A stretch of 54,183 nt of DNA from Iodidimonas nitroreducens (GCA_000710935.1 BAYV01000027.1:1-54183); one strand, 5' to 3'. Positions 17,962 to 26,196 are shown, counted from the first letter of the stretch. The notes: a model not told the origin generated them from the letters alone. Numbers and translations: made by a program.

Positions 17962-18924
17962 ATGCCGTTGAAAACGCCGATCTGTAATCAACTGAAAATC
18001 GATCATCCCATCCTGCTCGCCGGGATGGGCGGGGTTTCCTATGCCGAGCTGTGCGCAGCCGTTTCCGAAGCGGGGGGCTATGGCACCCTTGGCATGGCGA
18101 TGCTGGGGCCCGATGACATCCGCGATCAGATGCGCCGGGTGCGCACCCTGACCGATAAGCCCTTTGGCGTTGATCTGCTCACCGCCCTGCCCCAGTCCCT
18201 GACCCAATCGGTGGATGTGATCATCGAAGAAGGCGCATCCTCCTTCATTGCCGGGCTTGGGGTGCCCACAGCGATCATCGAACGGCTGCATGAAGCCGGG
18301 CTTTTGGTGATGAGCATGTGCGGCAAGGTTGATCATGCCAAAAAGGCCGAGGATGCGGGCGTTGATATCGTGATCGCCCAAGGCACCGAAGCCGGAGGCC
18401 ATACCGGCAAGGTGGCGGGGATGGCGCTGATCCCGCAGATCGTGGATGCCGTTTCCATCCCGGTTTTGGGGGCAGGGGGCATTGTGGATGGCCGGGGATT
18501 GGCGGCGGCGCTGGCTTTGGGCGCTGCGGGGGTGTGGATGGGCACAAGGTTCATCGCTTCCAGCGAAGCCCATGCCGGGGCGGCCTATAAAAATCGCCTG
18601 ATCACCGCGAACGAGGCCGATACCATCGTCACCCGCTGCTATTCCGGCAAGCCCATGCGGGTGGTGCAGAATGCTTATGTGGCGGATTGGGAAAACCGCC
18701 CCCAGGATATTCAGCCCTTTCCCATGCAGGCGATGATGAGCCAGCAGGCCGGAGTTTTAGGCGGCATCGCCGGGATATTGGAGCCATTGGATATTGCCCG
18801 CGATTGCCTGCCCGCAGGCCAGGGCACCGGCGCCATCCATGATATCGTGCCCGCCGCCGAGATTATCCGCCGCACCATCGCCGAGGCCGAAGCCCGCATC
18901 ACCGAAATGCACAGCCTGCTTTAG
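17962..18924 (+). CDS. Nitronate monooxygenase (2-nitropropane dioxygenase family)
   Basis: The 320-residue FMN-dependent TIM-barrel enzyme should oxidise alkyl nitronates or act as a related flavin oxidoreductase. Key segments are HPILLAGMGGVSYAELCAAVSEAGG (residues 14-38), the phosphate/FMN loops AQGTEAGGHTG and PVLGAGGIVDGRG, and GVWMGTRFIAS. The catalytic His is expected in GGHTG. I chose the ATG at 17962, behind GGGGGAAATGCA; earlier ATGs would add 41 residues overlapping the MATE promoter region. The gene stands alone between the divergent MATE and convergent xseA genes. Confidence 0.9.
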   Translation: MPLKTPICNQLKIDHPILLAGMGGVSYAELCAAVSEAGGYGTLGMAMLGPDDIRDQMRRVRTLTDKPFGVDLLTALPQSLTQSVDVIIEEGASSFIAGLGVPTAIIERLHEAGLLVMSMCGKVDHAKKAEDAGVDIVIAQGTEAGGHTGKVAGMALIPQIVDAVSIPVLGAGGIVDGRGLAAALALGAAGVWMGTRFIASSEAHAGAAYKNRLITANEADTIVTRCYSGKPMRVVQNAYVADWENRPQDIQPFPMQAMMSQQAGVLGGIAGILEPLDIARDCLPAGQGTGAIHDIVPAAEIIRRTIAEAEARITEMHSLL

Positions 18925-18927
18925 CGC

Positions 18928-18968
18928 TTAAAACAGTGATCCCTGCCTTTAAAACAATGATCCTTGCC
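18928..18968. repeat. 21-bp period duplication of the xseA 3' end
   Basis: Two imperfect 20-base copies, ttaaaacagtgatccctgcc (18928-18947) and ttaaaacaatgatccttgcc (18949-18968), differ at two positions. The right copy is the real 3' end of xseA read on the minus strand (QGSLF then stop). The left copy repeats QGSLF and a stop in the same frame, just beyond the true stop. Confidence 0.85.
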
Positions 18969-20388
18969 CGGCCGTGCTTTTGGGTTTGGCTTTAGGTTTT
19001 GTTGGGGCTTTCGCTGGGGCTTCGGCCTTGGATCGCGCGATCTTCGCTTCAACCAGAAGCCGCGCCCGACCATCATGCAATTCGGCCTCGACCGGCGTGC
19101 CGGGCTTCAGGGCGGCAATCTCGCTGATCGGGCGGCCCGCCTCATCACGCAAAACCGCATAGCCGCGCGCCAGCACGCCCTGATAGCTCAGGCTTTGCAA
19201 AAGCCGGGAAAGGGCGCTGATCTGCTGCGCGCCGCCGGTTAAAATCTGCTTTTGCGCGGGCTCCAATCGGCGGCCAACCGCCTGCATTTCATGGCGTTTA
19301 TAAACCAGCATCTGCTGCAGCCGGGCCGGGCCAAGAGCCGGGGCCACCTGCCCCAAAGCCAGCCGCCGATTTTGCGCCACAAAGCGCAAGCCCCGGGGCA
19401 GGCGATCCGCCAGATCATCGAGCTTTTGCCGGGAAAGCCCCAAAAGATCCTGTGGTCGAGGCAAGCCACGGCCCAGGCTGTGTATTTGATCGGCCAGCCG
19501 CACAAAAAACCGCGATTTCCCATGATCAAGGCGATGATTGAGCTGGGCCAGTTGCGCCAGCAATTCGCTGCGCACGGGCACCGCCATTTCCGCCGCCGCC
19601 GTGGGCGTGGGGGCGCGACGATCAGAGGCATGATCGATCAGGGTGGTATCGGTTTCATGCCCCACCGCCGAAATGACCGGGATGGCGCTTTCGGCCACCG
19701 CCCGCACCACCGCTTCTTCGTTGAAGGCCCACAAATCCTCGATCGAACCGCCACCCCGCGCCACGATCATCACATCGGGCCGGGGGATGGCCCCACGGTC
19801 TGCCTGCTGATTGAAACCGCGAATGGCGGCGGCGATTTTCTCGGCCGCCCCCTCGCCCTGAACCGGCACCGGCCAAAGCATCACCCGGCGCGGAAAGCGA
19901 TCCGATAAGCGGTGCAGAATATCCCGGATCACCGCCCCCGTGGGCGAGGTGACAATCGCAATCACCTGCGGCAGATAGGGCAAGGGCCGCTTGCGCTCGC
20001 TGGCAAAAAGCCCTTCAGCGGCAAGCTTTTTCTTCCGCGCCTCTAAAAGCGCCATCAGGGCCCCCGCCCCTGCTGGCTCCATCTGTTCGATCACCATCTG
20101 ATATTTGGAGCGCGCAGGATAGGTGCTGAGCCTGCCGGTGACCAACACCTCGAGCCCATCTTCAGGACGAAAGCCGAGCTTTGCCACCACCCCGCGCCAG
20201 CACACCCCATCAATGGCGGCGCGATCATCCTTCAGGCTCAGATACAGATGGCCCGATCCATGGAGCTTTACCCCAGACAACTCGGCGCGCAGGCGCACAT
20301 GGCCATAGGTATCTTCCACCGTGCGCTTCAGGGCGCCAGCCAGTTCCGAAACCGTAAATTCATGAATATTGTGGCTGGGTTCAATCAT
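18949..20388 (-). CDS. xseA: Exodeoxyribonuclease VII large subunit
   Basis: The 479-residue protein is the catalytic subunit of ExoVII, which degrades single-stranded DNA with its small subunit XseB (not in this window). The N-terminal OB-fold covers about 8-105 (FTVSELAGALKRTVEDTYG, then ELSGVKLHGSGHLYLSLKD). The catalytic domain contains VIVARGGGSIEDLWAFNEE and SAVGHETDTTLIDHASD. A long coiled-coil stretch and an Ala/Lys/Pro-rich tail precede the end, QGSLF. The ATG at 20388 follows AAGGGGCT. It diverges from purD across a 193-base region containing 12-bp repeats. Confidence 0.96.
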   Translation of the reverse strand: MIEPSHNIHEFTVSELAGALKRTVEDTYGHVRLRAELSGVKLHGSGHLYLSLKDDRAAIDGVCWRGVVAKLGFRPEDGLEVLVTGRLSTYPARSKYQMVIEQMEPAGAGALMALLEARKKKLAAEGLFASERKRPLPYLPQVIAIVTSPTGAVIRDILHRLSDRFPRRVMLWPVPVQGEGAAEKIAAAIRGFNQQADRGAIPRPDVMIVARGGGSIEDLWAFNEEAVVRAVAESAIPVISAVGHETDTTLIDHASDRRAPTPTAAAEMAVPVRSELLAQLAQLNHRLDHGKSRFFVRLADQIHSLGRGLPRPQDLLGLSRQKLDDLADRLPRGLRFVAQNRRLALGQVAPALGPARLQQMLVYKRHEMQAVGRRLEPAQKQILTGGAQQISALSRLLQSLSYQGVLARGYAVLRDEAGRPISEIAALKPGTPVEAELHDGRARLLVEAKIARSKAEAPAKAPTKPKAKPKSTAGQGSLF

Positions 20389-20443
20389 AGCCCCTTGTAA
20401 ACCGCGCCGGGCCCGGCTTCAATGCCGCTCATTCATAATCTCT

Positions 20444-20491
20444 GCCAAAATCATCGCCAGAATCATTGCCAGAATCTCCGCCAGAATCTCC
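20444..20491. repeat. Four tandem copies of a 12-bp unit in the xseA-purD gap
   Basis: Units at 20444-20455 (gccaaaatcatc), 20456-20467 (gccagaatcatt), 20468-20479 (gccagaatctcc) and 20480-20491 (gccagaatctcc) run without spacers. They lie between the divergent xseA and purD starts, so expansion could alter promoter spacing. The two last units are identical, which suggests recent slippage. Confidence 0.9.
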
Positions 20492-20581
20492 GGCCCTTGC
20501 CAGCCTCGCCCCCGGTCCTTAAAAGCAGGGCGCATCGGCATGGATCATCGCAAGATGACGATCACAAAAGGAACGCCTTCC

Positions 20582-21853
20582 ATGAACATCCTTGTCATCG
20601 GTGCGGGCGGGCGCGAACATGCCCTGTGCTGGGCTTTGGCCCGATCCCCTGTCTGCGAAGCGCTTTTCTGCGCGCCGGGCAATGGCGGCACGGCCGAATT
20701 GGCCCACTCGGTGAGCCTTGATCTGGCCGATCATCAGGCGATCATCGATTTTTGCCGCAGCATGGCCATTGGCCTTGTGGTCATCGGCCCGGAACAGCCC
20801 CTTGTGGCCGGGCTTGTGGATGATCTGGCCCGCGCCGGGATCAAGGCTTTTGGCCCCTCGGCTCTGGCGGCGCGGCTCGAAGGATCGAAAGGCTTTACCA
20901 AGGATCTCTGCGCCAAATATCATATCCCCACGGCGGCCTATCGCCGCTTTCATGATGCGGATGCCGCCCGCATCTATGCCCGCCAACAGCCGCTGCCTCT
21001 GGTGATCAAGGCCGATGGGCTGGCCGCTGGCAAAGGGGTGATCATCGCTGATAGCCATCGCCAGGCCGAGGCCGCCATTGACGATATTTTAGGCGGGCAA
21101 TTTGGCGAGGCCGGGGCCGAACTGGTGATCGAAGCTTTTCTGGAGGGCGAAGAGGTCAGCTTTTTCGCTTTATGCGATGGCGAGCGGGCCATTTCCTTTG
21201 GCAATGCGCAAGATCACAAGCGGGTGGGCGATGGCGATCAGGGCCCCAATACCGGTGGCATGGGCGCTTATTCCCCCGCCCCGATCTTTGATGCGGCGCT
21301 GGAAGATGAGGTGATGGCAAAGATCATCGCGCCCACATTGGCCGCCATGAAAGCCGAAGGCTGCCCTTATAAGGGGGTGCTTTATGCCGGGCTGATGATC
21401 ACCGCCGAAGGGCCGAAGCTGATCGAATATAATGCCCGCTTTGGCGATCCCGAATGTCAGGTGCTGATGATGCGGCTGGCATCCGATCTGGTGCCCCTGC
21501 TTTTGGCCAGCATCGATGGCACGCTGGGCGATCAAAAGCCCCGCTGGCATGAGGATGCAGCCCTCACCATTGTGATGGCCGCCAAGGGCTATCCCGGCCC
21601 TTATGAAAAAGGCACGGTGATCAAGGGATTGGATAAAGCCGCCCTGATGGAGGGGGTGGAAATCTTTCATGCCGGAACCAGAAGCACGCCTGCGGGCGAG
21701 GTGCTGGCCCATGGCGGGCGGGTGCTTAATATCGCCGCCACAGGAAAAAGCGTGACGGCAGCACAGGCGCGGGCTTATGCCGCGATCCGCGAGATCGATT
21801 GGCCGCAGGGCTTTTGCCGATCCGATATCGGCTGGCGGGCCATTCGGAGGTGA
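20582..21853 (+). CDS. purD: Phosphoribosylamine-glycine ligase (GARS)
   Basis: The 423-residue ATP-grasp enzyme joins phosphoribosylamine and glycine in the second step of purine synthesis. The N-terminal MNILVIGAGGREHALCW, PLVIKADGLAAGKGVIIA, EVSFFALCDG and the GGMGAYSPAP and EYNARFGDPECQ blocks are all typical. The start at 20582 follows AAGGAACGCCTTCC; the open frame extends 71 codons upstream only because the tandem-repeat region lacks stops. The stop codon is separated from the convergent fic gene's stop by no bases (21853/21854). Confidence 0.97.
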   Translation: MNILVIGAGGREHALCWALARSPVCEALFCAPGNGGTAELAHSVSLDLADHQAIIDFCRSMAIGLVVIGPEQPLVAGLVDDLARAGIKAFGPSALAARLEGSKGFTKDLCAKYHIPTAAYRRFHDADAARIYARQQPLPLVIKADGLAAGKGVIIADSHRQAEAAIDDILGGQFGEAGAELVIEAFLEGEEVSFFALCDGERAISFGNAQDHKRVGDGDQGPNTGGMGAYSPAPIFDAALEDEVMAKIIAPTLAAMKAEGCPYKGVLYAGLMITAEGPKLIEYNARFGDPECQVLMMRLASDLVPLLLASIDGTLGDQKPRWHEDAALTIVMAAKGYPGPYEKGTVIKGLDKAALMEGVEIFHAGTRSTPAGEVLAHGGRVLNIAATGKSVTAAQARAYAAIREIDWPQGFCRSDIGWRAIRR

Positions 21854-22537
21854 TCAGTGAAATTTGCGATCCGAAGAGTTGTTGCCGCCTTCGGCTAGGG
21901 CATCCTCGAAAACGCTTTTAAGCTGCTGCGCTAGGTAAGTTTTTAAGAGTTCCTGCAATTTTGACACGTCCACCGGGCCTTTGGTGAAAGCCTCATCAGC
22001 GGCTTCCAGCGCTTCATAATAAGGTGTTTTATTGTTTGAGATAGCTTCCGGTATGGTTTGACGCCCCGGCAGACGATCTCCGATGCGGCAACATAAAACC
22101 ACATAGGACATAGCCCGTGAGGTTCGGCCATTGCCATCGGTAAAGGGATGAATCCAATTCAAACGCCACATCACATAGGCACATAAATGAAGCGCCTCGG
22201 ACTGCCAATGATCATTCACATAATCACACATCTCTTCGATGAGGCTGGGCACAAGATGGGCGGGCGGGGGCTGATGACGGCTTTTCCCGATGCTTACAGA
22301 CCCGGGCCGAAAAACACCTGCATAGGGCGAGAGATCAGCCAGCGCAAGCCGATGCAATGCCAAAATCAGGGATGGCCTGAGCTTGAAAGGCCTGCCATCG
22401 CGGGCGACTTCATCAATGATATCGAGCACCGCATCAAACTGACGCAGGGCATTTTCCGCTTCTTTCCGGGCTATCGCATCCGGATCATTTATAATGTTTG
22501 GCGCTTGCGCAATGCTTTCGCGATCATCGGCCCCCAC
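21854..22537 (-). CDS. Fic-domain protein (probable AMPylating toxin)
   Basis: The 227-residue protein has an intact Fic motif HPFTDGNGR at 130-138, with the catalytic His130 and the phosphate-binding Gly/Asn/Arg residues. Fic enzymes transfer AMP or another nucleotide moiety to target hydroxyls. There is no inhibitory (S/T)xxxE(G/N) helix inside this protein, as expected of class I Fic toxins controlled by a separate antitoxin. The start is GTG at 22537, only four bases after the stop of the small upstream gene, so the pair is an operon. Targets cannot be predicted. Confidence 0.85.
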   Translation of the reverse strand: MGADDRESIAQAPNIINDPDAIARKEAENALRQFDAVLDIIDEVARDGRPFKLRPSLILALHRLALADLSPYAGVFRPGSVSIGKSRHQPPPAHLVPSLIEEMCDYVNDHWQSEALHLCAYVMWRLNWIHPFTDGNGRTSRAMSYVVLCCRIGDRLPGRQTIPEAISNNKTPYYEALEAADEAFTKGPVDVSKLQELLKTYLAQQLKSVFEDALAEGGNNSSDRKFH

Positions 22538-22541
22538 GCAC

Positions 22542-22736
22542 CTATCCCTTTAAATGATCTGCTGCCTGAGCGATCATATTGGGCGTGATTCTATCGTTTT
22601 CAATCTTTGCGTTCCCATAGGCAAAACTTTGCCGCTGGGCTTCTGCATCCCCTGCCGAAACAGGTATGTTCTTGGCTTGATCGTACAAAACCTGCAATTC
22701 GGGCGGAAAAGACGCGCATTTTTGCTTATGTTGCAT
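22542..22736 (-). CDS. Probable Fic antitoxin (short inhibitory-helix protein)
   Basis: A 64-residue protein immediately upstream of fic. The segment RQSFAYGNAKIENDRIT (35-51) resembles the inhibitory helix of VbhA-type antitoxins, whose motif is (S/T)xxxE(G/N); here it reads N42-A-K-I-E46-N47, with Asn instead of Ser/Thr. Glu46 would be the residue that blocks ATP gamma-phosphate in Fic. I use the ATG at 22736 because GGAGCGAGG precedes it; an ATG at 22790 would add 18 hydrophobic residues lacking a ribosome site. Identification rests on position and the motif, so it is probable rather than certain. Confidence 0.62.
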   Translation of the reverse strand: MQHKQKCASFPPELQVLYDQAKNIPVSAGDAEAQRQSFAYGNAKIENDRITPNMIAQAADHLKG

Positions 22737-22845
22737 GGCCTCGCTCCATTCCGTTAAAAAAACTGCTGCAAAAAAACAGCATGACAGCACGCATGAACAG
22801 ATTTGAAAATGAGGATTATGAAACCAAAACGCAAATCAATTATAA

Positions 22846-22898
22846 GGAAGGCCCTTTTTCTTGAGGTCGAAATTCTTCCTCAAAAAAACAAGGCCTCC
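22846..22898. repeat. Imperfect inverted repeat in AT-rich gap
   Basis: Arms at 22846-22866 and 22878-22898 flank an 11-base loop. The inner six pairs (TTGAGG/CCTCAA) are perfect and extend as T-run against A-run, with GGCC in both arms offset by one base. Because T lies 5' and A 3' on both strands, it is not a standard intrinsic terminator. It sits between the Fic antitoxin gene and the divergent phosphotransferase gene, in the most AT-rich patch of this neighbourhood. Confidence 0.5.
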
Positions 22899-22946
22899 AT
22901 GATGTGCACGCGAAATAGGCGCAGAAATAGATAAAGGACGCAAAGC

Positions 22947-24020
22947 ATGACCAGTCGTCAGGAGACATTTTCCGGCACCATGGATGTGCGGGAGCGCCAT
23001 CGTTTTGATGAGGCGGCCCTCGATGCCTATATGGCCGCGCATGTGGCGGGCTATAGCCCCGGCCTTCATGTGGAGCAATTCAAGGGCGGGCAATCCAATC
23101 CCACCTATCGGCTGATCGATGGGGCGGGGAAGCGCTATGTTTTGCGCCGCAAACCCCCCGGGGTCTTGCTGAAATCCGCCCATGCCGTGGATCGCGAATA
23201 TCGCGTCGTCACCGCCCTTGGCCAGAAAACGCGCGTGCCGGTGGCCCGCACCCATGCCCTTTGTACCGATGAGACGGTGATCGGCACATGGTTTTATATC
23301 ATGGATTATGTGGAGGGGCGGATTTTTTGGGATGCCGCCATTCCGCAGGTTGAGAATGCCGAACGCGCCGCCCTTTTCGATGCCATGAATGCCACCATCG
23401 CCGCCCTTCATTCTGTTGATCATGAAGCCATCGGCCTTGGGGATTATGGCAAGCCGGGCAATTATTTCGCCCGCCAGATCGCCCGCTGGGCCGGGCAATA
23501 TGAACAAGACGAAGACGCCGGGCGCTTCGATGCCATGGACCGATTGGTAAAATGGTTGCCCGAGAATATCCCCCCCGGCGATGAAACCACCATCGTGCAT
23601 GGCGATTTCCGCATCGATAACATGATCTTTCATCCCACCGAGCCACGGGTGCTGGCGATATTGGATTGGGAATTATCAACTTTGGGCCACCCATTGGCCG
23701 ATTTTTCCTATCATCTGATGATGTATCGGATGCCCCCCACCGGCTTTACCGGGCTTTTGGGCGCCGATCTTGCCGCCCTCAATATCCCATCTGAAAAGGA
23801 TTATATCGCCCGCTATTGCGCCCGCACGGGGCGCGACCCCATTCCCGATCACGACATGAATTTTTATGTCGCCTTCAATATGTTTCGGTTGGCGGCTATT
23901 TTGCACGGCATCAGGGGGCGGGTAAAGCGCGGCACCGCAGCCAGCAAACATGCCGAAGCTCAGGGCCAGATGTGTGGGCCTTTGGCCGATCTTGCCTGGT
24001 CGCAAATCCATAAGGGCTGA
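22947..24020 (+). CDS. Aminoglycoside-phosphotransferase-fold family protein (ACAD10/11-like)
   Basis: The 357-residue protein has a kinase-like APH fold. It shows an ATP-loop region QFKGGQSNPTYRL (about 44-56), the catalytic HGDFRIDNMI and the metal-binding DWELSTLGHPLAD. This architecture matches the stand-alone homologues of the N-terminal domain of ACAD10/ACAD11, which phosphorylate hydroxyacyl groups (4-hydroxyacyl-CoA) so they can enter beta-oxidation. Such a role is inferred from family only. The ATG follows AAGGACGC. The downstream alpha/beta hydrolase starts five bases after its stop, so they form an operon. Confidence 0.82.
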   Translation: MTSRQETFSGTMDVRERHRFDEAALDAYMAAHVAGYSPGLHVEQFKGGQSNPTYRLIDGAGKRYVLRRKPPGVLLKSAHAVDREYRVVTALGQKTRVPVARTHALCTDETVIGTWFYIMDYVEGRIFWDAAIPQVENAERAALFDAMNATIAALHSVDHEAIGLGDYGKPGNYFARQIARWAGQYEQDEDAGRFDAMDRLVKWLPENIPPGDETTIVHGDFRIDNMIFHPTEPRVLAILDWELSTLGHPLADFSYHLMMYRMPPTGFTGLLGADLAALNIPSEKDYIARYCARTGRDPIPDHDMNFYVAFNMFRLAAILHGIRGRVKRGTAASKHAEAQGQMCGPLADLAWSQIHKG

Positions 24021-24025
24021 TATTG

Positions 24026-24877
24026 ATGCACAGGCTTTTGATTGATGGGGCCGCCATCGCCTATATCGACAGCGGAAATGCTGAGGGCGGCAATGCTGAG
24101 GGCGCGGGCCTTGCGCCCGTCCTGCTGTTCATCCATGGCTGGACATCCGATCACAGCACCTTTGCAAGGCAGCTCGCCCATTTTGCGCCGCACTATCGCA
24201 CCATCTGTGTGGATCTGCCCGGCCATGGGGAGAGCGATCCGGTAACCGGTGCGGCTTATGACATCGCTTTTTACACCCAAAGGCTTTCCGCCTTCATCGC
24301 CGCTTTGGGCTTGGCGCAATCATCTATCATCCCCATTGGCCACAGCCTTGGCGGGCTTTTGGCACTGGAATTGGCCGCCCGGCCCGATGCGGCCCATCCT
24401 TTGGCGATCCTGATCGATCCCGCCCCCCTTATCCGCAGCCCATCGGTGCAGCGTTCGCTCGCCCGCACCCAGCAGATGATCAGGGAGGTCGGACGACGCC
24501 GTACCCAGCAGATTTTGGGCGACAAGGTGTTTTTTCGCCGCACTGATCCCCCGGAACTGCCCGATGACGTGCAGCGCATCGCCGCCAGAACCGATGAAGA
24601 GGCCGCCATCAGAACATGGGATGCGATTGTGGGCTATCAGGCCGAAATCGCACTGAAAAATGTGGCCGTGCCGCTTTTATTCATCAATGCGGATCGCCCG
24701 CAAAACCGTGAGGAGGATATCCGGGCGCTGGTCAAAACCCTGCATTGGGGGCGGACCATCGGCACCGGACATTTCAATCATATGGTGATGCCCGATCAGG
24801 TGAATGCCATGATCGGCGATATGTTGAGGCAACATTTCGATGGGCTTCCCGGGCTTCAGGATTCGTCTTTATCCTGA
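24026..24877 (+). CDS. Alpha/beta hydrolase
   Basis: The 283-residue protein has the fold's hallmarks: LLFIHGWTSDHSTF with the HG oxyanion segment, DLPGHGESD, the nucleophile elbow GHSLGG, and a late His in GTGHFNHM. Substrate is unknown. A 15-bp unit is duplicated near the N-terminus (24074-24103), giving GNAEGGNAEG in a surface-like loop. The start is the ATG at 24026, with AAGGG at the end of the upstream gene. Its last codons overlap the convergent mscS gene by 22 bases, inside a repeated segment that both genes use. Confidence 0.85.
   Translation: MHRLLIDGAAIAYIDSGNAEGGNAEGAGLAPVLLFIHGWTSDHSTFARQLAHFAPHYRTICVDLPGHGESDPVTGAAYDIAFYTQRLSAFIAALGLAQSSIIPIGHSLGGLLALELAARPDAAHPLAILIDPAPLIRSPSVQRSLARTQQMIREVGRRRTQQILGDKVFFRRTDPPELPDDVQRIAARTDEEAAIRTWDAIVGYQAEIALKNVAVPLLFINADRPQNREEDIRALVKTLHWGRTIGTGHFNHMVMPDQVNAMIGDMLRQHFDGLPGLQDSSLS
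24074..24103 (+). repeat. In-frame 15-bp tandem duplication in the hydrolase gene
   Basis: Copies ggaaatgctgagggc (24074-24088) and ggcaatgctgagggc (24089-24103) encode GNAEG twice, near residue 20 of the hydrolase. The frame is kept and the insertion falls before the first core strand. Confidence 0.85.
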
Positions 24878-26196
24878 GACTGGGATTTATCCTGAGACTG
24901 GGATTTATCCTTAGACTGGGGGGCCATATGCACCACCCTTTGGGGAAAGGGAAATTCGATCCCCTCGCGATGAAACAAATCCCAGATATTAAGCATCACC
25001 TGGCTTGAAACATTCGCCACCCCCGCTTGCGGATCATTGATCCAGAACCGCAATTCCAGATCCACACTGCTATCGCCAAAACCCATCAGCCAGGCCACCG
25101 GACGCGGTTCGGGCAAAACCCGCTCCATGCCCAAAGCCGCGTCCTCCATCAGGCGCATGGCTTTGCGGATATCGCTATCATAGCTGACCCCCAAGGCGAT
25201 CTTGCGCCGCACCCGGCTATCGGAAAAAGACCAGTTGATCACCGGCTGGGTGATCATATCCTCATTGGGAATGAGAAATTCCGTGCCATCGCGGGTGATG
25301 ATCGAGGTATAGCGGGCGCTGAGATGATTGATCCAGCCATAGGTGCCCTGGGTTTCGATCACATCACCGGGCTTGATGGAGCGATCCATCAACAAGATCA
25401 CACCGGATACGAAATTGGCCACCACCTTTTGCAGGCCAAAGCCAAGGCCCACACCCAAAGCCCCGGAAAAAACCGCCAAGGCCGTGAGATCGATGCCCGT
25501 TGCATTGAGGGCAATCAGAAGGGCAATGATCACAAGGGTGATGCGCGATAGTTTCTTGATCAGTTCGCGGGTCGATGCATTGATTTCATGAAGGCTGTCG
25601 AGACGTCCCTCCAGCAGGCGCGACAGAGCCAGAGCCAGCCAAATCAGCAGAACGAAGGCCAAAAAGCCCTTGATCACCGCGAGGACGGAAATCGATAAAC
25701 TTCCCACGGAAAAGCGGACCGCATCCAGAACCCCGATCAGGGGATCGAGCAACCCGGCAATATCAAGGGCCGCCAAAGACCATGCAAAGAGCGCCACCAG
25801 CCGGGCGATGAGGGCCGAGCGGATGAAGGTGACGGCAAAGCGGATCACCAGCCATGCGGTGATAAGGCTGGACGCCCCGGCCACAAGCCCTGTGGGAAAT
25901 CCGGTTTGGGTGAGGAGGATGCGCCCCAAAGCCAACAGCAGCAAGGCCAGCAAGGGAGGCATGAGAGGCCGGATCATCTGGCCAAGACGACGCACCACCG
26001 CCTGTTCAAAAGAAGCCCGTTCAAAACTTTGATGGATGATCCCCGCCAAAAGCCAGGCCAGCCCCAAGGAAAGCCCAAGGACCAGACCCTGAAGGCCACC
26101 CGCCAAAGAAAACACATCGCTGCCAAGCCACGCCCCGATGATTTCGGACAGGCGGTTTAAATGTTCAAGCAATGGGGCGGGGGCGTTCGATTCCAT
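24856..26196 (-). CDS. MscS-family mechanosensitive ion channel
   Basis: The 446-residue protein has several N-terminal membrane helices, then the pore-lining helix and beta domain region with ALAVFSGALGVGLGFGLQKVVANFVSGVILLMDRSIKPGDVIE. The following YTSIITRDGTEFLIPNEDMI block is typical of MscS. These channels open under membrane tension and release solutes during osmotic downshock. The start at 26196 (MESNAPAPLLEHL) is chosen because the longer frame runs under tadA. The C-terminus carries a repeated DKSQSQ hexapeptide encoded by an 18-bp tandem repeat and overlaps the convergent hydrolase gene. Confidence 0.9.
   Translation of the reverse strand: MESNAPAPLLEHLNRLSEIIGAWLGSDVFSLAGGLQGLVLGLSLGLAWLLAGIIHQSFERASFEQAVVRRLGQMIRPLMPPLLALLLLALGRILLTQTGFPTGLVAGASSLITAWLVIRFAVTFIRSALIARLVALFAWSLAALDIAGLLDPLIGVLDAVRFSVGSLSISVLAVIKGFLAFVLLIWLALALSRLLEGRLDSLHEINASTRELIKKLSRITLVIIALLIALNATGIDLTALAVFSGALGVGLGFGLQKVVANFVSGVILLMDRSIKPGDVIETQGTYGWINHLSARYTSIITRDGTEFLIPNEDMITQPVINWSFSDSRVRRKIALGVSYDSDIRKAMRLMEDAALGMERVLPEPRPVAWLMGFGDSSVDLELRFWINDPQAGVANVSSQVMLNIWDLFHREGIEFPFPQRVVHMAPQSKDKSQSQDKSQSQDKDES
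24868..24921. repeat. Three tandem copies of an 18-bp unit shared by two genes
   Basis: The unit tttatcctgagactggga occurs at 24868-24885 and 24886-24903, and with two changes at 24904-24921. On the minus strand it encodes the repeated DKSQSQ tail of the MscS protein. On the plus strand the first copy supplies the last residues and the stop codon of the alpha/beta hydrolase. Confidence 0.9.

Noticed and set aside
22780-22863. 27-codon frame starting MTARMNRFENEDYE in the gap upstream of the Fic antitoxin
   Set aside because: No ribosome site is convincing and the composition is that of an AT-rich gap; too short to support.
22836-23633. 265-codon open frame on the minus strand opposite the phosphotransferase
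   Set aside because: The plus strand shows clear kinase-fold motifs and a good ribosome site; the minus frame has none.
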